Of a DNA stretch of 64,000 nt, positions 8,693 through 17,512 are shown piece after piece. The first letter of the stretch is position 1. Every line of letters starts with the position of its first letter. This DNA is from an uncultured Bradyrhizobium sp. Its GTDB lineage: Bacteria > Pseudomonadota > Alphaproteobacteria > Rhizobiales > Xanthobacteraceae. Position numbers and translations under genes: made by a program. Location of the stretch: the NCBI RefSeq assembly GCF_947648125.1, contig NZ_CANSMR010000013.1:143589-207588 (forward strand), written 5' to 3'. The notes beneath the pieces were generated by a model. The model ran no database searches. It was given only the letters and a program-made list of their open reading frames with translations, and was not told the origin of the DNA.

Positions 8693-9535
8693 ATGAACGA
8701 GATCATCATACGCACGATGCAGCCCGACGAAATCGCGCTGGCGGTGGACTGGGCCGCGGCGGAGGGATGGAATCCCGGTCTCGCCGATGCGCCCTGCTTT
8801 GCCGCCGAAGATCCGCAGGGATTCTTGATCGGCGAGCTCGACGGAGAGCCGGCCGCGGTGATCTCCTGCGTCAATTACGGCACGCGTTTCTCTTTCCTCG
8901 GCTTCTACATCGTGCGCCCGGATCTGCGCGGCCGCGGCTATGGTCTGAAGATCTGGAACGCGGCCATCGCGCATGCGCATCCGCGCGTGATCGGGCTCGA
9001 TGGCGTGGTGGCGCAGCAGGCGAACTACCAAAAGTCCGGCTTCGCGCTCGCTTACGCCAATGTGCGCTACGGCGGCACGGTCACCGTACCGTCCGCGCCG
9101 AACGCCGGTATCGTCGCGCTGACCGAGGTGCCTATGGCGCTGGTCGAGACCGATGACGCCACGGTGTTTCCCGCACCGCGTCCGGCCTTCCTGCGTGCCT
9201 GGATCAACACATCAGGGCATGTCGGACGCGCGCTGATGCGCGACGGCCGGCTGGCCGGCTGGGGTGTGATCCGTCCATGCCGCACCGGCCGCAAGATCGG
9301 TCCGCTCGTCGCCGACGACCGCGCCGCCGCTGAGTCCATTCTTTCGGCATTGCTCGCCAGCGCAGGCAGCGGCGACATCTTCCTCGATGTTCCCGCGGTC
9401 AACCGCGACGCCGTGGCGCTGGCGCAAGGCCTCGGGCTGTCGCCGGTGTTCGAGACCGCGCGGATGTATACCGGCGCGATCCCGCCATTGCGGATCGATC
9501 GCGTGTTCGGCGTCACGACATTCGAGCTCGGCTAG
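8693..9535 (+). CDS. GNAT acetyltransferase with second C-terminal GNAT-like domain
   Basis: This 280-residue protein has an N-terminal GNAT fold with the acetyl-CoA loop RPDLRGRGYGLKIW (about residues 78-91) and FLGFYIVRP just before it. The second half (TVFPAPRPAFLRAWI, GWGVIRPCRTGRKIGPL) matches the C-terminal domain seen in YitH-type acetyltransferases. Substrate is unknown; relatives act on small amines or amino acids. The ATG at 8693 gives a start at the domain edge; the upstream frame is Arg-rich noise. It is isolated between the LuxR gene and a small conserved gene. Confidence 0.82.
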   Translation: MNEIIIRTMQPDEIALAVDWAAAEGWNPGLADAPCFAAEDPQGFLIGELDGEPAAVISCVNYGTRFSFLGFYIVRPDLRGRGYGLKIWNAAIAHAHPRVIGLDGVVAQQANYQKSGFALAYANVRYGGTVTVPSAPNAGIVALTEVPMALVETDDATVFPAPRPAFLRAWINTSGHVGRALMRDGRLAGWGVIRPCRTGRKIGPLVADDRAAAESILSALLASAGSGDIFLDVPAVNRDAVALAQGLGLSPVFETARMYTGAIPPLRIDRVFGVTTFELG

Positions 9536-9697
9536 ACGAGCCCATGCGTTCAAATGCCGCACGGCCGCGGACGCGGCTCCTGTGAAGCCACTCATAACGC
9601 GATTATTCAACAGGGAAATACACTTCTGGTTGAGCGAAAGAGCCAGTTCGGCGCACTTCCGCGCGCTGCGCTCGTCCGCAACAGAAGGAGGTGTCGC

Positions 9698-9991
9698 ATG
9701 GCGTTCCTGTTTTTCAATTTCCGCAGCATGGGCCTCAGCGAGGCGCTCGCCAATGTCGGCGAGCTCAAGGGCGTCGTCGCCAACACGCTGAAGCAGAACG
9801 GCTTCACCGATGTCGTCAATACCCAGTCAGAGGTCGCCGGCAACAAGAACGGCGTTCGCGTGTCCATCCTGCATCTGCACAATGTCGATCGGCAGTTCTG
9901 GCAGGTGTTCATGGCCGGCGGCGATAGCGCGGCCACCAAGCAGACGCTCGACGACGTCGTGAACAAGGTGGAGCACCTCGCCTTCCTCTAG
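9698..9991 (+). CDS. Small conserved protein, unknown function
   Basis: This 97-residue soluble protein has no recognised domain. It begins MAFLFFNFRSMG and has a helix (LANVGELKGVVANTLKQNG), a beta-hairpin (GVRVSILHLHNVDRQFWQVFMAGG) and a C-terminal helix, a compact alpha/beta pattern. The strong ribosome binding site AAGGAGGT seven bases before the ATG settles the start. It is monocistronic, with a GC-rich bidirectional hairpin downstream. I give no function. Confidence 0.75.
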   Translation: MAFLFFNFRSMGLSEALANVGELKGVVANTLKQNGFTDVVNTQSEVAGNKNGVRVSILHLHNVDRQFWQVFMAGGDSAATKQTLDDVVNKVEHLAFL

Positions 9992-10032
9992 AGCTTCCGG
10001 CTCCGATTGAACTGGAGCTGCGGAGTCGTGCG

Positions 10033-10061
10033 AAATCCCCGCGGGCAGGCCGCGGGGATTT
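10033..10061. terminator. Bidirectional intrinsic terminator
   Basis: An 11-bp perfect stem (AAATCCCCGCG / CGCGGGGATTT) with a 7-base loop lies between two converging genes. The A/T ends of the stem give short U-tracts on both strands. Confidence 0.75.
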
Positions 10062-10069
10062 GCGCTCCC

Positions 10070-12742
10070 CTAGTTCGCCGCGGCGTTGACCTTCGGCGCG
10101 GCGACGTTGTCCTGCTCCAGCTCCTCGGGCAGTCCGGCGAAACGCCTTAGCGCCTTCGCCATCTTCACGCGGCCACTGACGCCGGTGATGATGACGTCGA
10201 CCATCACGAACGACGAGTGGAAGTGGCCATTCCCCTTGAGCTGCTCGACCTTGACGCCGACTTTCGCGAGCGCGTCGCCATAGGCATTGCCCTCGTCGCG
10301 CAGCGGATCGAACTCCGCAGTCGCAATGAACGCCGGCGGCAGGCCTTCGAGCTTGCCGCGCAACGGCGCGACGCGCGGATCGGTGCGGTCGGCCGGCGAG
10401 CAGTACAGGTCCCAGAACCAGAACATCAGCCCACGGGTCAGGAAGTAGCCGGCCGCGTTGTCGACGTAGGACGGCCGGTCGAACGAGGAGTCGGTGACCG
10501 GGCAGATCAACAGCTGGCCTGCGATCTCGGGCCCGCCGCGATCGCGCGCGAGCTGACAGGTGACGGCTGCGATGTTGCCGCCGGCGCTCCAGCCCGCGAC
10601 CAGCACCGGCCCTGCCCTGCCGCCGAGCTCGGCGGTGTGGGCTGCGATCCAGCGCGTCGCCGCAAAGCCGTCCTCGGCGGCAGCCGGGAAGCGATGCTCG
10701 GGCGCGTGGCGATAGCCGACGCTGACGATGATCATGCCGGTGCGCCGGCACAGATCGCGGCAGAACGGATCGTCGGACAGTTCGTCGCCGAGCACCCAGC
10801 CGCCGCCGTGGAAATACACCACGATCGGATGCGGCCCCGGCGTCGCCGGCCGGTAGAGCTTGTACGGCAGCGGACCGTCAGCGCCCTGCAGCATACCGGT
10901 GCCGACCTCGCCGACCGGGCGGCCGGCAGGACGGCCCTTGTTGAACTCGTTGAGGAAGTCGCGCGCGCCCTGCGCCCCCATCGTCTCGATCGGCGGCAGA
11001 TTCATCTCGCCGAGCATATTGAGCACCAGCCGCACATCCGGCTGCAAACGCACCACCTCGCCGTCATTGCACTGCTCGGCAACTCCGGGACCGGAGAGCT
11101 TGAAGCCGAGCATGCCGCGCCCGACGACCTCGTTGCAGATGCTGCGATACGGACCGACGCCGCCGGTATAGGGCATCACGCCCTGTGGCTTGCCGGGCAC
11201 GTTGGCGCCCGTGTACCAGGTGTTGGCGAGCCGGTGCAGCGTCAGCGTCGCGCAATCGGCCATGTGCCGCTCCCAGCCGGCCTGCGCGGTCTCGGTTGCT
11301 TCCATCGTGGTGAAGCCGGCATCGCGCAGCGCGGCGATACGATCGACCACCCAGTCGACATGCTGCTCGATCGACACCGCCATGTTCGACAGCACCGACG
11401 GGCTGCCGGGACCGGTGATCATGAACAGATTGGGAAAGCCTGCGACGGTGACGCCGAGATAGGTCTGCGGTCCGTGCGCCCAGACATCCGACAGCGACTT
11501 GCCGCCGCGGCCGGAGATCGGATGCACCGCCATGATCGCGCCGGTCATCGCGTCGAAGCCGGTGGCGAACACGATGACATCGACATCGAAGCTGCGCTTG
11601 TCGGTCGAGATGCCGCCGGCGGTGATCGCCTTGATCGGTTCCTGCCGCAGATTCACCAGCGTGACGTTCGGACGGTTGTAGGTTGCATAGTAGTTGGTAT
11701 CGAGGCAGGGACGCTTGGCGCCGAACGGATGATCGTGCGGGGCGAGCGCCGCCACCGTCTCCGGATCTTTGACGACGGCACCGATCTTCTCGCGGATCAG
11801 ATCGGCGACCAGTCTGTTGCCGTCGACATCGACCGCCTGATCGGCCCAGAGCTGGGTCAGGATGTGGACGAGGTCGCCCGCCGCCCACGCCTTCTCGAAC
11901 CGCTCGCGGCGCTCGGCGTCGCTCAATTGCCAGCTCACCACGGTCTGCTGCGGATACGGCACGCCGGCCATCGACCAGCGCGCCTGCTCGCGATAGGCCG
12001 CACGGTCGGTCTCGAAGAAGGTCTTGCGATCCTCCGGCGCCGGGCCATTGCCCGCGGGCAATGCGAAATTCGGCGTGCGCTGGAACACGGTGAGTTGCGC
12101 GGCCTGTTCGGCGATCAGCGGGATCGACTGAATGCCCGACGATCCGGTGCCGATCACGGCAACGCGCTTGCCCTTCAGGTCGACGCCCTGATGCGGCCAG
12201 CGGCCGGTGAAATAGATCTCGCCCTTGAAGTCCTTGACGCCGTCGATCTCCGGCGGCTTCGGCGACGACAGGCAGCCGGTCGCCATGATGTAGTAGCGGC
12301 ACGAGACATTGGCGCCGTTGTTGGTCGCAATCTGCCAGCGCGCGGTGGCGTCATTCCACGTCGCCTGCGTGACCTTGGTGCCGAAGCGGATATCGCGGCG
12401 CAGATCGTAGCGGTCGGCGACAAAGCCGAGATAGCGCAGGATTTCCGGCTGGGTCGCGTATTTCTCCGACCAGGTCCACGCCTGATCGAGCTCGGGATCG
12501 AAGGTGTAGCTGTAATCGATGGTCTGGATATCGCAGCGCGCGCCGGGATACCGGTTCCAGTACCAGGTGCCGCCGACGTCGGCGCCCTCTTCAAGCGCAA
12601 CCGCCGAGAAGCCCGCCTTGCGCAGCCGATGCAGCAGATAGAGACCGGCGAAACCGGCGCCGACGACCGCGACGTCGACTTGTTGCGTGGTCTCGCTGTG
12701 CGTGGAGTCCGAAGCGCGTGCTGCAACTGCTGCGTCTGGCAT
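10070..12742 (-). CDS. Baeyer-Villiger-type flavin monooxygenase fused to HSL-family esterase
   Basis: This 890-residue protein joins two enzymes. Residues about 20-540 are a flavin monooxygenase with FAD motif VVGAGFAG, the [15 protein letters not shown] segment and NADPH motif VIGTGSSG. The type I fingerprint near residue 170 reads [12 protein letters not shown], so the usual His (FxGxxxHxxxWP) is Phe. Residues about 620-880 are an alpha/beta hydrolase of the hormone-sensitive lipase type: oxyanion HGGGW near 645, nucleophile GWSAGG near 715, Asp in EFDPLRDEG near 811, His in GNGHFHSS near 840. A ketone could be oxidised to an ester and hydrolysed by one polypeptide. The site GGGAGGA supports the start. 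The frame is open throughout and the linker is clean, so this is not a sequencing artefact by appearance. Confidence 0.9.
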   Translation of the reverse strand: MPDAAVAARASDSTHSETTQQVDVAVVGAGFAGLYLLHRLRKAGFSAVALEEGADVGGTWYWNRYPGARCDIQTIDYSYTFDPELDQAWTWSEKYATQPEILRYLGFVADRYDLRRDIRFGTKVTQATWNDATARWQIATNNGANVSCRYYIMATGCLSSPKPPEIDGVKDFKGEIYFTGRWPHQGVDLKGKRVAVIGTGSSGIQSIPLIAEQAAQLTVFQRTPNFALPAGNGPAPEDRKTFFETDRAAYREQARWSMAGVPYPQQTVVSWQLSDAERRERFEKAWAAGDLVHILTQLWADQAVDVDGNRLVADLIREKIGAVVKDPETVAALAPHDHPFGAKRPCLDTNYYATYNRPNVTLVNLRQEPIKAITAGGISTDKRSFDVDVIVFATGFDAMTGAIMAVHPISGRGGKSLSDVWAHGPQTYLGVTVAGFPNLFMITGPGSPSVLSNMAVSIEQHVDWVVDRIAALRDAGFTTMEATETAQAGWERHMADCATLTLHRLANTWYTGANVPGKPQGVMPYTGGVGPYRSICNEVVGRGMLGFKLSGPGVAEQCNDGEVVRLQPDVRLVLNMLGEMNLPPIETMGAQGARDFLNEFNKGRPAGRPVGEVGTGMLQGADGPLPYKLYRPATPGPHPIVVYFHGGGWVLGDELSDDPFCRDLCRRTGMIIVSVGYRHAPEHRFPAAAEDGFAATRWIAAHTAELGGRAGPVLVAGWSAGGNIAAVTCQLARDRGGPEIAGQLLICPVTDSSFDRPSYVDNAAGYFLTRGLMFWFWDLYCSPADRTDPRVAPLRGKLEGLPPAFIATAEFDPLRDEGNAYGDALAKVGVKVEQLKGNGHFHSSFVMVDVIITGVSGRVKMAKALRRFAGLPEELEQDNVAAPKVNAAAN

Positions 12743-12968
12743 GCCATTCCTCCCGTATGTTTTGATTTGACGGAAGGCTAGCGCTGCGCTTTCAGTTTGT
12801 CATCACGACAAACGCAATCTGTGGTCGCCGCAATTGTGACGCGTGCAGCCTGGAACGCGACGCGCAGCGCGTAGACGCAAGTGCGTCGGGCGTTGCGACA
12901 AGGCCGCGTCAGCGCTCGAAGCTAGACCGTCGTCCCATAGGCGTACGAACGCCGCCACACTCTTCAAT

Positions 12969-13108
12969 GTCGTCCCGGCCGAGTGCGCGCTTGCGCACGG
13001 AGCCGGGACCCATAACCACCGATGGTCATTGTTGTGCGTCGGTGGAACGACGAGCCCCTTCCACAACATTCGCCGCGGAGTATGGGTCCCGGCTTTCGCC
13101 GGGACGAC
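12969..13108. repeat. GC-rich inverted-repeat element (family A)
   Basis: The outer arms GTCGTCCCGGC and GCCGGGACGAC pair. Inside the left arm is a smaller hairpin around GTGCGCGCTTGCGCAC. The text GGGACCCATAA / TATGGGTCCC recurs. A related element lies between thiS and thiG at 55576. It fills most of the 436-base gap between the fusion gene and the SDR gene; I see no gene in the rest. Confidence 0.8.
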
Positions 13109-13178
13109 GGCGAATATTTGGTGCCGTTTGTGAGTCATAAGCTCACTTGCCTTGAGGATGACGGGCTTACTGGTCGTT

Positions 13179-13883
13179 TCAAACCGACCGCATCAAACCG
13201 CCATCGACACGGATGTTCTGTCCGGTGATGTAGCCCGCACCGTCGGAGACGAGGAACGCGATCGTCGCGGCGATCTCCTCCGCCTTGCCGTAGCGCTTCA
13301 TCGGCACGCTGTCGCGGCGCGCGTCGGTTGCCGGCAGGCTGTCGATCCAGCCCGGCAGCACATTGTTCATGCGGACGTTGTCGGCGGCGTAGCTGTCGGT
13401 GAACAATTTCGTGAACGCGGCGAGCCCGGCGCGGAACACCGCGGAGGTCGGAAACATCGCGCTCGGCTCGAATGCCCAGGCGGTGGAGATGTTGACGATC
13501 GCCCCCGATTTCTGCGCCTGCATGTGAGGTGCGACGAGACGTGTCGGGCGGATCACGTTCATCAGATAGACATCGAGACCGGTGTGCCACTGCTCGTCGG
13601 TCAGTTCCAGCACGCCCGCGCGCGGGCCGTGGCCGGCGCTGTTGACCAGCGCATCGATGCGGCCCCAGCGCGCCATCACGCCGTCGACGGCGCGCTTCAG
13701 ATCATCGTTGGAACGGTTCGAGCCGGTGAAGCCGACGCCGCCGAGCTCGGCCGCCAGCGCCTCGCCCTTGCCCGACGACGACAGGATCGCAACGCGAAAT
13801 CCATCTGCGGCAAGCCGCCGCGCCGCCGCCGCTCCCATGCCGCTGCCGCCTGCGGTGACGAGTGCGACCTTCTCTGCTGTCAT
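13179..13883 (-). CDS. SDR-family protein with atypical active site
   Basis: This 234-residue Rossmann-fold protein has the SDR cofactor motif TAGGSGMGAAAAR at its N-terminus, LVNSAGHGPRAG in the middle, and an active-site Ser in VNISTAWAF. Where classical SDRs have YxxxK the sequence reads PTSAVFRAGLAAFTK, so both catalytic Tyr and Lys appear absent. Similar Tyr-less SDRs (with SNALRAG-like segments) exist, so the protein may still bind NAD(P) or use a different mechanism. I chose ATG 13883 (MTAEKVALVTAGG), which puts the glycine motif at the usual distance. It is on the same strand as the upstream DoxX pair, 78 bases away. Confidence 0.85.
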   Translation of the reverse strand: MTAEKVALVTAGGSGMGAAAARRLAADGFRVAILSSSGKGEALAAELGGVGFTGSNRSNDDLKRAVDGVMARWGRIDALVNSAGHGPRAGVLELTDEQWHTGLDVYLMNVIRPTRLVAPHMQAQKSGAIVNISTAWAFEPSAMFPTSAVFRAGLAAFTKLFTDSYAADNVRMNNVLPGWIDSLPATDARRDSVPMKRYGKAEEIAATIAFLVSDGAGYITGQNIRVDGGLMRSV

Positions 13884-13961
13884 GATCGAGATTCCATTGA
13901 TGACGAACCTGACGCAAGGTCTATCATCAGGGATCGCGCCGCGCGACACCCCGGGCGGCGC

Positions 13962-14282
13962 TCAGGACGAGGTCGCGGCAAGTGCGATCAAGACGACGAA
14001 GACGCCAAGTGGCACAAGATGAGAAAAATCACTGTGGCGCAGAGCGGTCAAAACCGCGGCCGCAATGATGGCCGCCCCAAGCACGAGGCCAACAACCCGA
14101 CTGGCGGGAATTGCAATCAGAACAGCGCTTATCAGTTCCAGTCCACCGGTCAAAATGCCCCACCAGCGCGGGTAGCCCCACCGAGCGAAATCGCTTTGCG
14201 TCGCTGACGTGCTGATCGCGTTGAAGAGGCCCGCGCCAAAGAAACCGGCAGCGAGCAGCCAGATTGAGAGAGCATGCATCAT
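13962..14282 (-). CDS. DoxX-like four-helix membrane protein
   Basis: This 106-residue protein has four hydrophobic helices (LSIWLLAAGFFGAGLFNAI, WWGILTGGLELISAVLIAI, VVGLVLGAAIIAAAVLTAL, LVPLGVFVVLIALAA), the layout of the DoxX/DUF4345-like group. It starts at ATG 14282, one base after the stop of the preceding DUF4267 gene; GGAGTG lies upstream. The pair is therefore one transcript, probably repressed by the divergent TetR protein at 14787. The biochemical role is not known. Confidence 0.75.
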   Translation of the reverse strand: MMHALSIWLLAAGFFGAGLFNAISTSATQSDFARWGYPRWWGILTGGLELISAVLIAIPASRVVGLVLGAAIIAAAVLTALRHSDFSHLVPLGVFVVLIALAATSS

Positions 14283-14283
14283 C

Positions 14284-14664
14284 TCAGGGCACTCCAATGA
14301 TCAGGGGCATCGCTGCAAGGACCATGATCACCGCCGTGAGACCGTGCATGCCGAAGGCGCTCTTGGTCGAGCCTTTCGCTGCAAGAATGAGCAGCATGTC
14401 CCCTATGGGGATGATGGCTTCAACCAGCAGGATGATGCCGACCTCGCGCGGCGCGCCGAACACCATGAACGCCAATACGGCCAATCCCGCCACAATGTCG
14501 CGCACCCCCTTGAGGCGAAGCCACCAGACGATGTTGGGGCCATTTTCAGGAAGCGGCAGGCCGAAACTGCGTGTCGCGGTTGTCGGGCTCGCGAGATAGC
14601 TGGTGCCGATCGCGATAATTCCCAAGGCCAGGAGCAATCCCGTTCCGAGTGCAAACCAATGCAT
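14284..14664 (-). CDS. DUF4267-type membrane protein
   Basis: This 126-residue membrane protein has about four helices and the segments FGLPLPENGPNIVWWLRLKGVRDIVAGL and LLVEAIIPIGDMLLIL, which resemble the DUF4267 family. The start at ATG 14664 (MHWFALGTG) has AGGTAGGGAC upstream; the TTG-initiated extension overlaps the operator and is unlikely. It is the first gene of the pair with the DoxX-like gene and reads away from the tandem palindrome at 14696. Function is unknown. Related proteins often sit beside TetR regulators. Confidence 0.75.
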   Translation of the reverse strand: MHWFALGTGLLLALGIIAIGTSYLASPTTATRSFGLPLPENGPNIVWWLRLKGVRDIVAGLAVLAFMVFGAPREVGIILLVEAIIPIGDMLLILAAKGSTKSAFGMHGLTAVIMVLAAMPLIIGVP

Positions 14665-14695
14665 CACACCGTCCCTACCTAGCTTTAGAACAATA

Positions 14696-14727
14696 TCTAG
14701 CAATGCTAGATATATAGCAACGCTAGA
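14696..14727. promoter_or_regulatory. Tandem palindromic operator between DUF4267 and TetR genes
   Basis: A perfect 15-bp palindrome (TCTAGCAATGCTAGA, 14696-14710) is followed 17 bp on by a degenerate copy (TATAGCAACGCTAGA, 14713-14727). The half-site TAGC-GCTA and near two-turn spacing suit two TetR dimers. The position just upstream of both divergent genes supports an autoregulated repressor site. Confidence 0.75.
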
Positions 14728-14786
14728 TTTTCAAGCGCAGGTATGATATTGATATATTTGGACCTTCCGGTCCGGGAGATCGACGA

Positions 14787-15377
14787 TTGGGTACGGCTGA
14801 GCGAAAAGCCAGGGACCGGGCTGCGCGCGAGCATCGCATTGTCGCGGCAGCGCGGGCGATCGCAGAGCGCGAAGGATGGGATGGCGTTACGGTCCGCCGT
14901 CTCGCCGACGAGATCGAATATAGCCAGCCCGTCCTCTACTCACATTTCAAGAACCGGGATGCGATTGTTGCGGCAGTTGCCGTCGAGGGCTTCAAGGAAC
15001 TCACGGTCGCACTACGCGAAGCAGCGAGCGGATCGACAGGACGAAACGCCCTCAAGAATGTCGCCTTGGCCTATCTCGCCTTTGCGCTGGATCGTCCCGC
15101 GCTTTACGACGCCATGTTTGTGCTGCCAACGGATTTGCGGTTCGCCGAAGCTGGCACCAGACCCGAACTGCGGGCCGGTTTCGAAGCACTCGCGGCGGTC
15201 GTCGCGCCGTTTTGCGTCGAGGTAGCTGATGTGACGGAGACTTTTTGGGCAGCCCTCCATGGGCTCGCTGCACTCGAACGTTCAGGCCGAATTAGGCCCA
15301 GGATGCGCGGCGAACGCATAGCGCTTATTGTCCGGGCGATCGTCGTTTCCGGAAACAGCGCGCGTGCTCGCGGCTGA
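14787..15377 (+). CDS. TetR/AcrR-family regulator
   Basis: This 196-residue protein has a TetR helix-turn-helix (IVAAARAIAEREGWDGVTV, then ADEIEYSQPVLYSHFKNRD, residues about 18-62) and a C-terminal domain of the WHG type (LALAYLAFALDRPALYDAMF, FWAALHGLAALERSGRI). It diverges from the DUF4267-DoxX pair, with the tandem operator between them, so it probably represses that pair and itself. The inducer is unknown. Start ATG 14787 (MGTAERKARD) is favoured by domain position; another ATG upstream at 14743 is in a different frame. Confidence 0.88.
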   Translation: MGTAERKARDRAAREHRIVAAARAIAEREGWDGVTVRRLADEIEYSQPVLYSHFKNRDAIVAAVAVEGFKELTVALREAASGSTGRNALKNVALAYLAFALDRPALYDAMFVLPTDLRFAEAGTRPELRAGFEALAAVVAPFCVEVADVTETFWAALHGLAALERSGRIRPRMRGERIALIVRAIVVSGNSARARG

Positions 15378-15428
15378 GATCGTTCACTTCAACGACTGGT
15401 TCGGCGCATCGAGACCATGGCTGCCCGC

Positions 15429-15659
15429 TTATGAGTCTACACGCTCGTCTGCCGCAATGTCGCACGACTTCCGGAACACCTGCTTCGAACAGGCGTCGAA
15501 CCTCGCCACCGGCCGGTCCATCTGCCACAGTTCGATATCATGACGGTCGACAAGACGGCTGGCCGATGTGACGGCTGCATCGTCATCGCTGCAATCCATG
15601 TTGACCACGCCGATGGATCGGCTGTGCGGTCCGACGATATAGGCGCGATAGGTCGTCAT
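15429..15659 (-). CDS. Small conserved protein (MTTYRAYIVG family), unknown function
   Basis: This 76-residue soluble protein begins MTTYRAYIVGPHSRSIG, followed by a Asp/Ala-rich helix (CSDDDAAVTSASRLV) and VDRHDIELWQMDRPVARF, a beta-alpha-beta pattern. I know similar short proteins from Bradyrhizobium genomes (often many paralogues) with no assigned function. The ATG at 15659 is preceded by GGAGAACG. It has no obvious operon partner. Confidence 0.75.
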   Translation of the reverse strand: MTTYRAYIVGPHSRSIGVVNMDCSDDDAAVTSASRLVDRHDIELWQMDRPVARFDACSKQVFRKSCDIAADERVDS

Positions 15660-15799
15660 CTTCGTTCTCCGGCTGTTGCGGCGAAGATGAGCGCGAGGGC
15701 GTATGAATTCGAGAAGAACCGCGACGAGAACTTATAAAGACGGAATAAGCGCCTGCCGCGAACAGCCCACCAGGCGCGGCAGGCGGCTCGAGACCGCCG

Positions 15800-16183
15800 T
15801 CAGGCCGGCGCGCCGTTCTTGAGCAGCTTCGCCACAGCCGCAACCAGCTCATCGGGCGAGAACGGCTTGTTCAGCAGCACGCTGTCCGGCACGCCCCGGG
15901 TCGGCCACTCGTCGCCGCCGCCGCCGGTGATGTAGAGCACCGGGAAAGACGGATCGATCTCGCGGGCACCGCGTGCCACCCGCCAGCCGTCGAGCCGGCC
16001 AAGCAGGCGGATGTCGGTGACCAGCGCGCTGTATTTGGTGCGGAACGCCTTCAGCAGCGTCAGGGCTTCCTCACCCGAGCCCGCGATCGCCGGCTCATAG
16101 CCGCCGTCCCTCAGGGCGTCCTCTACCATCATCTGAAGATCACGATCGTCTTCGATGACGAGAATGATCGGCACGTCTTGCAA
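15800..16183 (-). CDS. Single-domain response regulator (receiver only)
   Basis: The protein is a CheY-like receiver of about 127 residues: acidic pair in VIEDDRDL, phospho-acceptor Asp in LVTDIRLLG, Thr in LYITGGGG and Lys in LLNKPFSPDEL. There is no output domain. I favour the TTG at 16183 (LQDVPIIL) because CCGGGGGAT lies just before it and the domain begins at once; a GTG at 16258 would add 25 residues of non-receiver sequence. No cognate kinase is adjacent, so it may be part of a phosphorelay. Confidence 0.82.
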   Translation of the reverse strand: MQDVPIILVIEDDRDLQMMVEDALRDGGYEPAIAGSGEEALTLLKAFRTKYSALVTDIRLLGRLDGWRVARGAREIDPSFPVLYITGGGGDEWPTRGVPDSVLLNKPFSPDELVAAVAKLLKNGAPA

Positions 16184-16294
16184 AGCTATCCCCCGGAAAT
16201 CAGCCGGGTGCACCCGGCTCAGCGAGCATATGCAGCAAATAGTGGCTACCGTTTGCACGGCACCCCCAGTAAAAATACGGGTATCAGACGCGTC

Positions 16295-17512
16295 CTATTC
16301 GTCGGCGAATTCGTCTTCTTCGTTGACCCCCGCCTTACCCCGCGGGGCCGGCTTTCTGCCGCCGAGCGATCCTGTGACATAAGGTTCGCGCGCTGCATAG
16401 GGGCTACGGCCGCCGGCACGCGCCGCGACCTCTTCGCCGGAGACGGCAGCGGGCTGGCAGATCAGGCGCCGGCTGGCCCGGCGCATCAGATCCACATGGA
16501 TGTGGTCGTAGTGATAGACGTTAGAGCCTGGCGCCAGCACCGTGGTGAATTGCTGGCAGGCGGCCGCCTGGACATCGCGCAGGAAGCCCTGCTCCTCCGG
16601 CAGGCCCTTCCAGCCATCCTTCACCGAGATGCGTCGGCCATCGGCGAGCGTGAAGGCCGCGATATCGAGCGCATTGCCGAAGGCATGCTCGGAAATATGC
16701 GCGTGCGAATTGCCGTTCATGCCGCGGCAGGAATAAGCCGAGATCTGCTTGATCTCGACGACGCGCGCGCCGAACCAGCGCTGCGCCGCCGGCTGCACGG
16801 AATCGGCGAGCCAGCGCTCCAGCACCGAGACGATCGGACACGCGAGCGTTGCGGCAGGCTTCACTGCGACCGGGCCGACCGCCATCACCGGGTTGCCGTT
16901 CGACGGGCCGAGCCGCGGCGGCGGCGCCGCGCCGGATGGCTGCTGGGAATAAGGCGCAGGTGAATAAGGCGCGGCCGCGCCCTCGCGCTGCCGATTGCCG
17001 GGCAAGCCCGGATAATAAGCTCGCTCGCCGCTGGCATCTGGCGAGCCCTCCGGCGGCAACTCGATCTCGCCCTGCTGCGGCGGAACGCCGGGCGCCGACA
17101 GCGACACCGGTCCGTTCGGCTGGCTGCCATAGCTCGGCTGGCCGACAGCCTGTTCGGAGTACGGCGCCTGCGACGGCGGCGGGCTCGGCTGACGATTGAT
17201 CGGCCAACGCGGCTGGTTGCCGACCGACGCCGGTGGACGCAGGCTGTCGTCGGCAAATCCGTAAGCTGAACTGGCTTCGCCGAGCGCGGCGACCTTGAGC
17301 GGAAACTCGGCGCCACAGACACCGGGGCCGGAGATCGGATCGATGCGGACGAGGTCCGGGCCTTCCTTGACCGCGCCGGATTTCAGGCAAGCGGCCTCGG
17401 CCTCGGCCCGCCACGGTTCGCGCTCGGCAGTCTGGAACAGACCGCGACCGCAACCAGCAAGCGACACAAGGACAAGGGAGCCGACGAGATACAAACGAAC
17501 TCCACGCGTCAT
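16295..17512 (-). CDS. Extensin-like family lipoprotein, periplasmic
   Basis: This 405-residue protein has an N-terminal lipoprotein signal with lipobox LAGC (Cys about 21), a Pro/Gln/Ser-rich low-complexity middle (about residues 90-210) and a C-terminal Extensin-like_C domain. The latter includes LERWLADSVQPAAQRWFG, HISEHAFGNALDIAAF and YHYDHIHVDLM, the last two resembling the metal-binding HxxxxxxD and HxH sets of M15-type peptidases. A role in cell wall remodelling is inferred. Four Cys pairs in the C-terminal domain may form disulfides. It is monocistronic. Confidence 0.85.
   Translation of the reverse strand: MTRGVRLYLVGSLVLVSLAGCGRGLFQTAEREPWRAEAEAACLKSGAVKEGPDLVRIDPISGPGVCGAEFPLKVAALGEASSAYGFADDSLRPPASVGNQPRWPINRQPSPPPSQAPYSEQAVGQPSYGSQPNGPVSLSAPGVPPQQGEIELPPEGSPDASGERAYYPGLPGNRQREGAAAPYSPAPYSQQPSGAAPPPRLGPSNGNPVMAVGPVAVKPAATLACPIVSVLERWLADSVQPAAQRWFGARVVEIKQISAYSCRGMNGNSHAHISEHAFGNALDIAAFTLADGRRISVKDGWKGLPEEQGFLRDVQAAACQQFTTVLAPGSNVYHYDHIHVDLMRRASRRLICQPAAVSGEEVAARAGGRSPYAAREPYVTGSLGGRKPAPRGKAGVNEEDEFADE

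Noticed and set aside
10217-12781. An 854-codon plus-strand frame opposite the monooxygenase-esterase fusion
   Set aside because: Composition is typical antisense noise (many Arg, Asp, His), with no recognisable motif, while the minus strand shows intact enzyme motifs.
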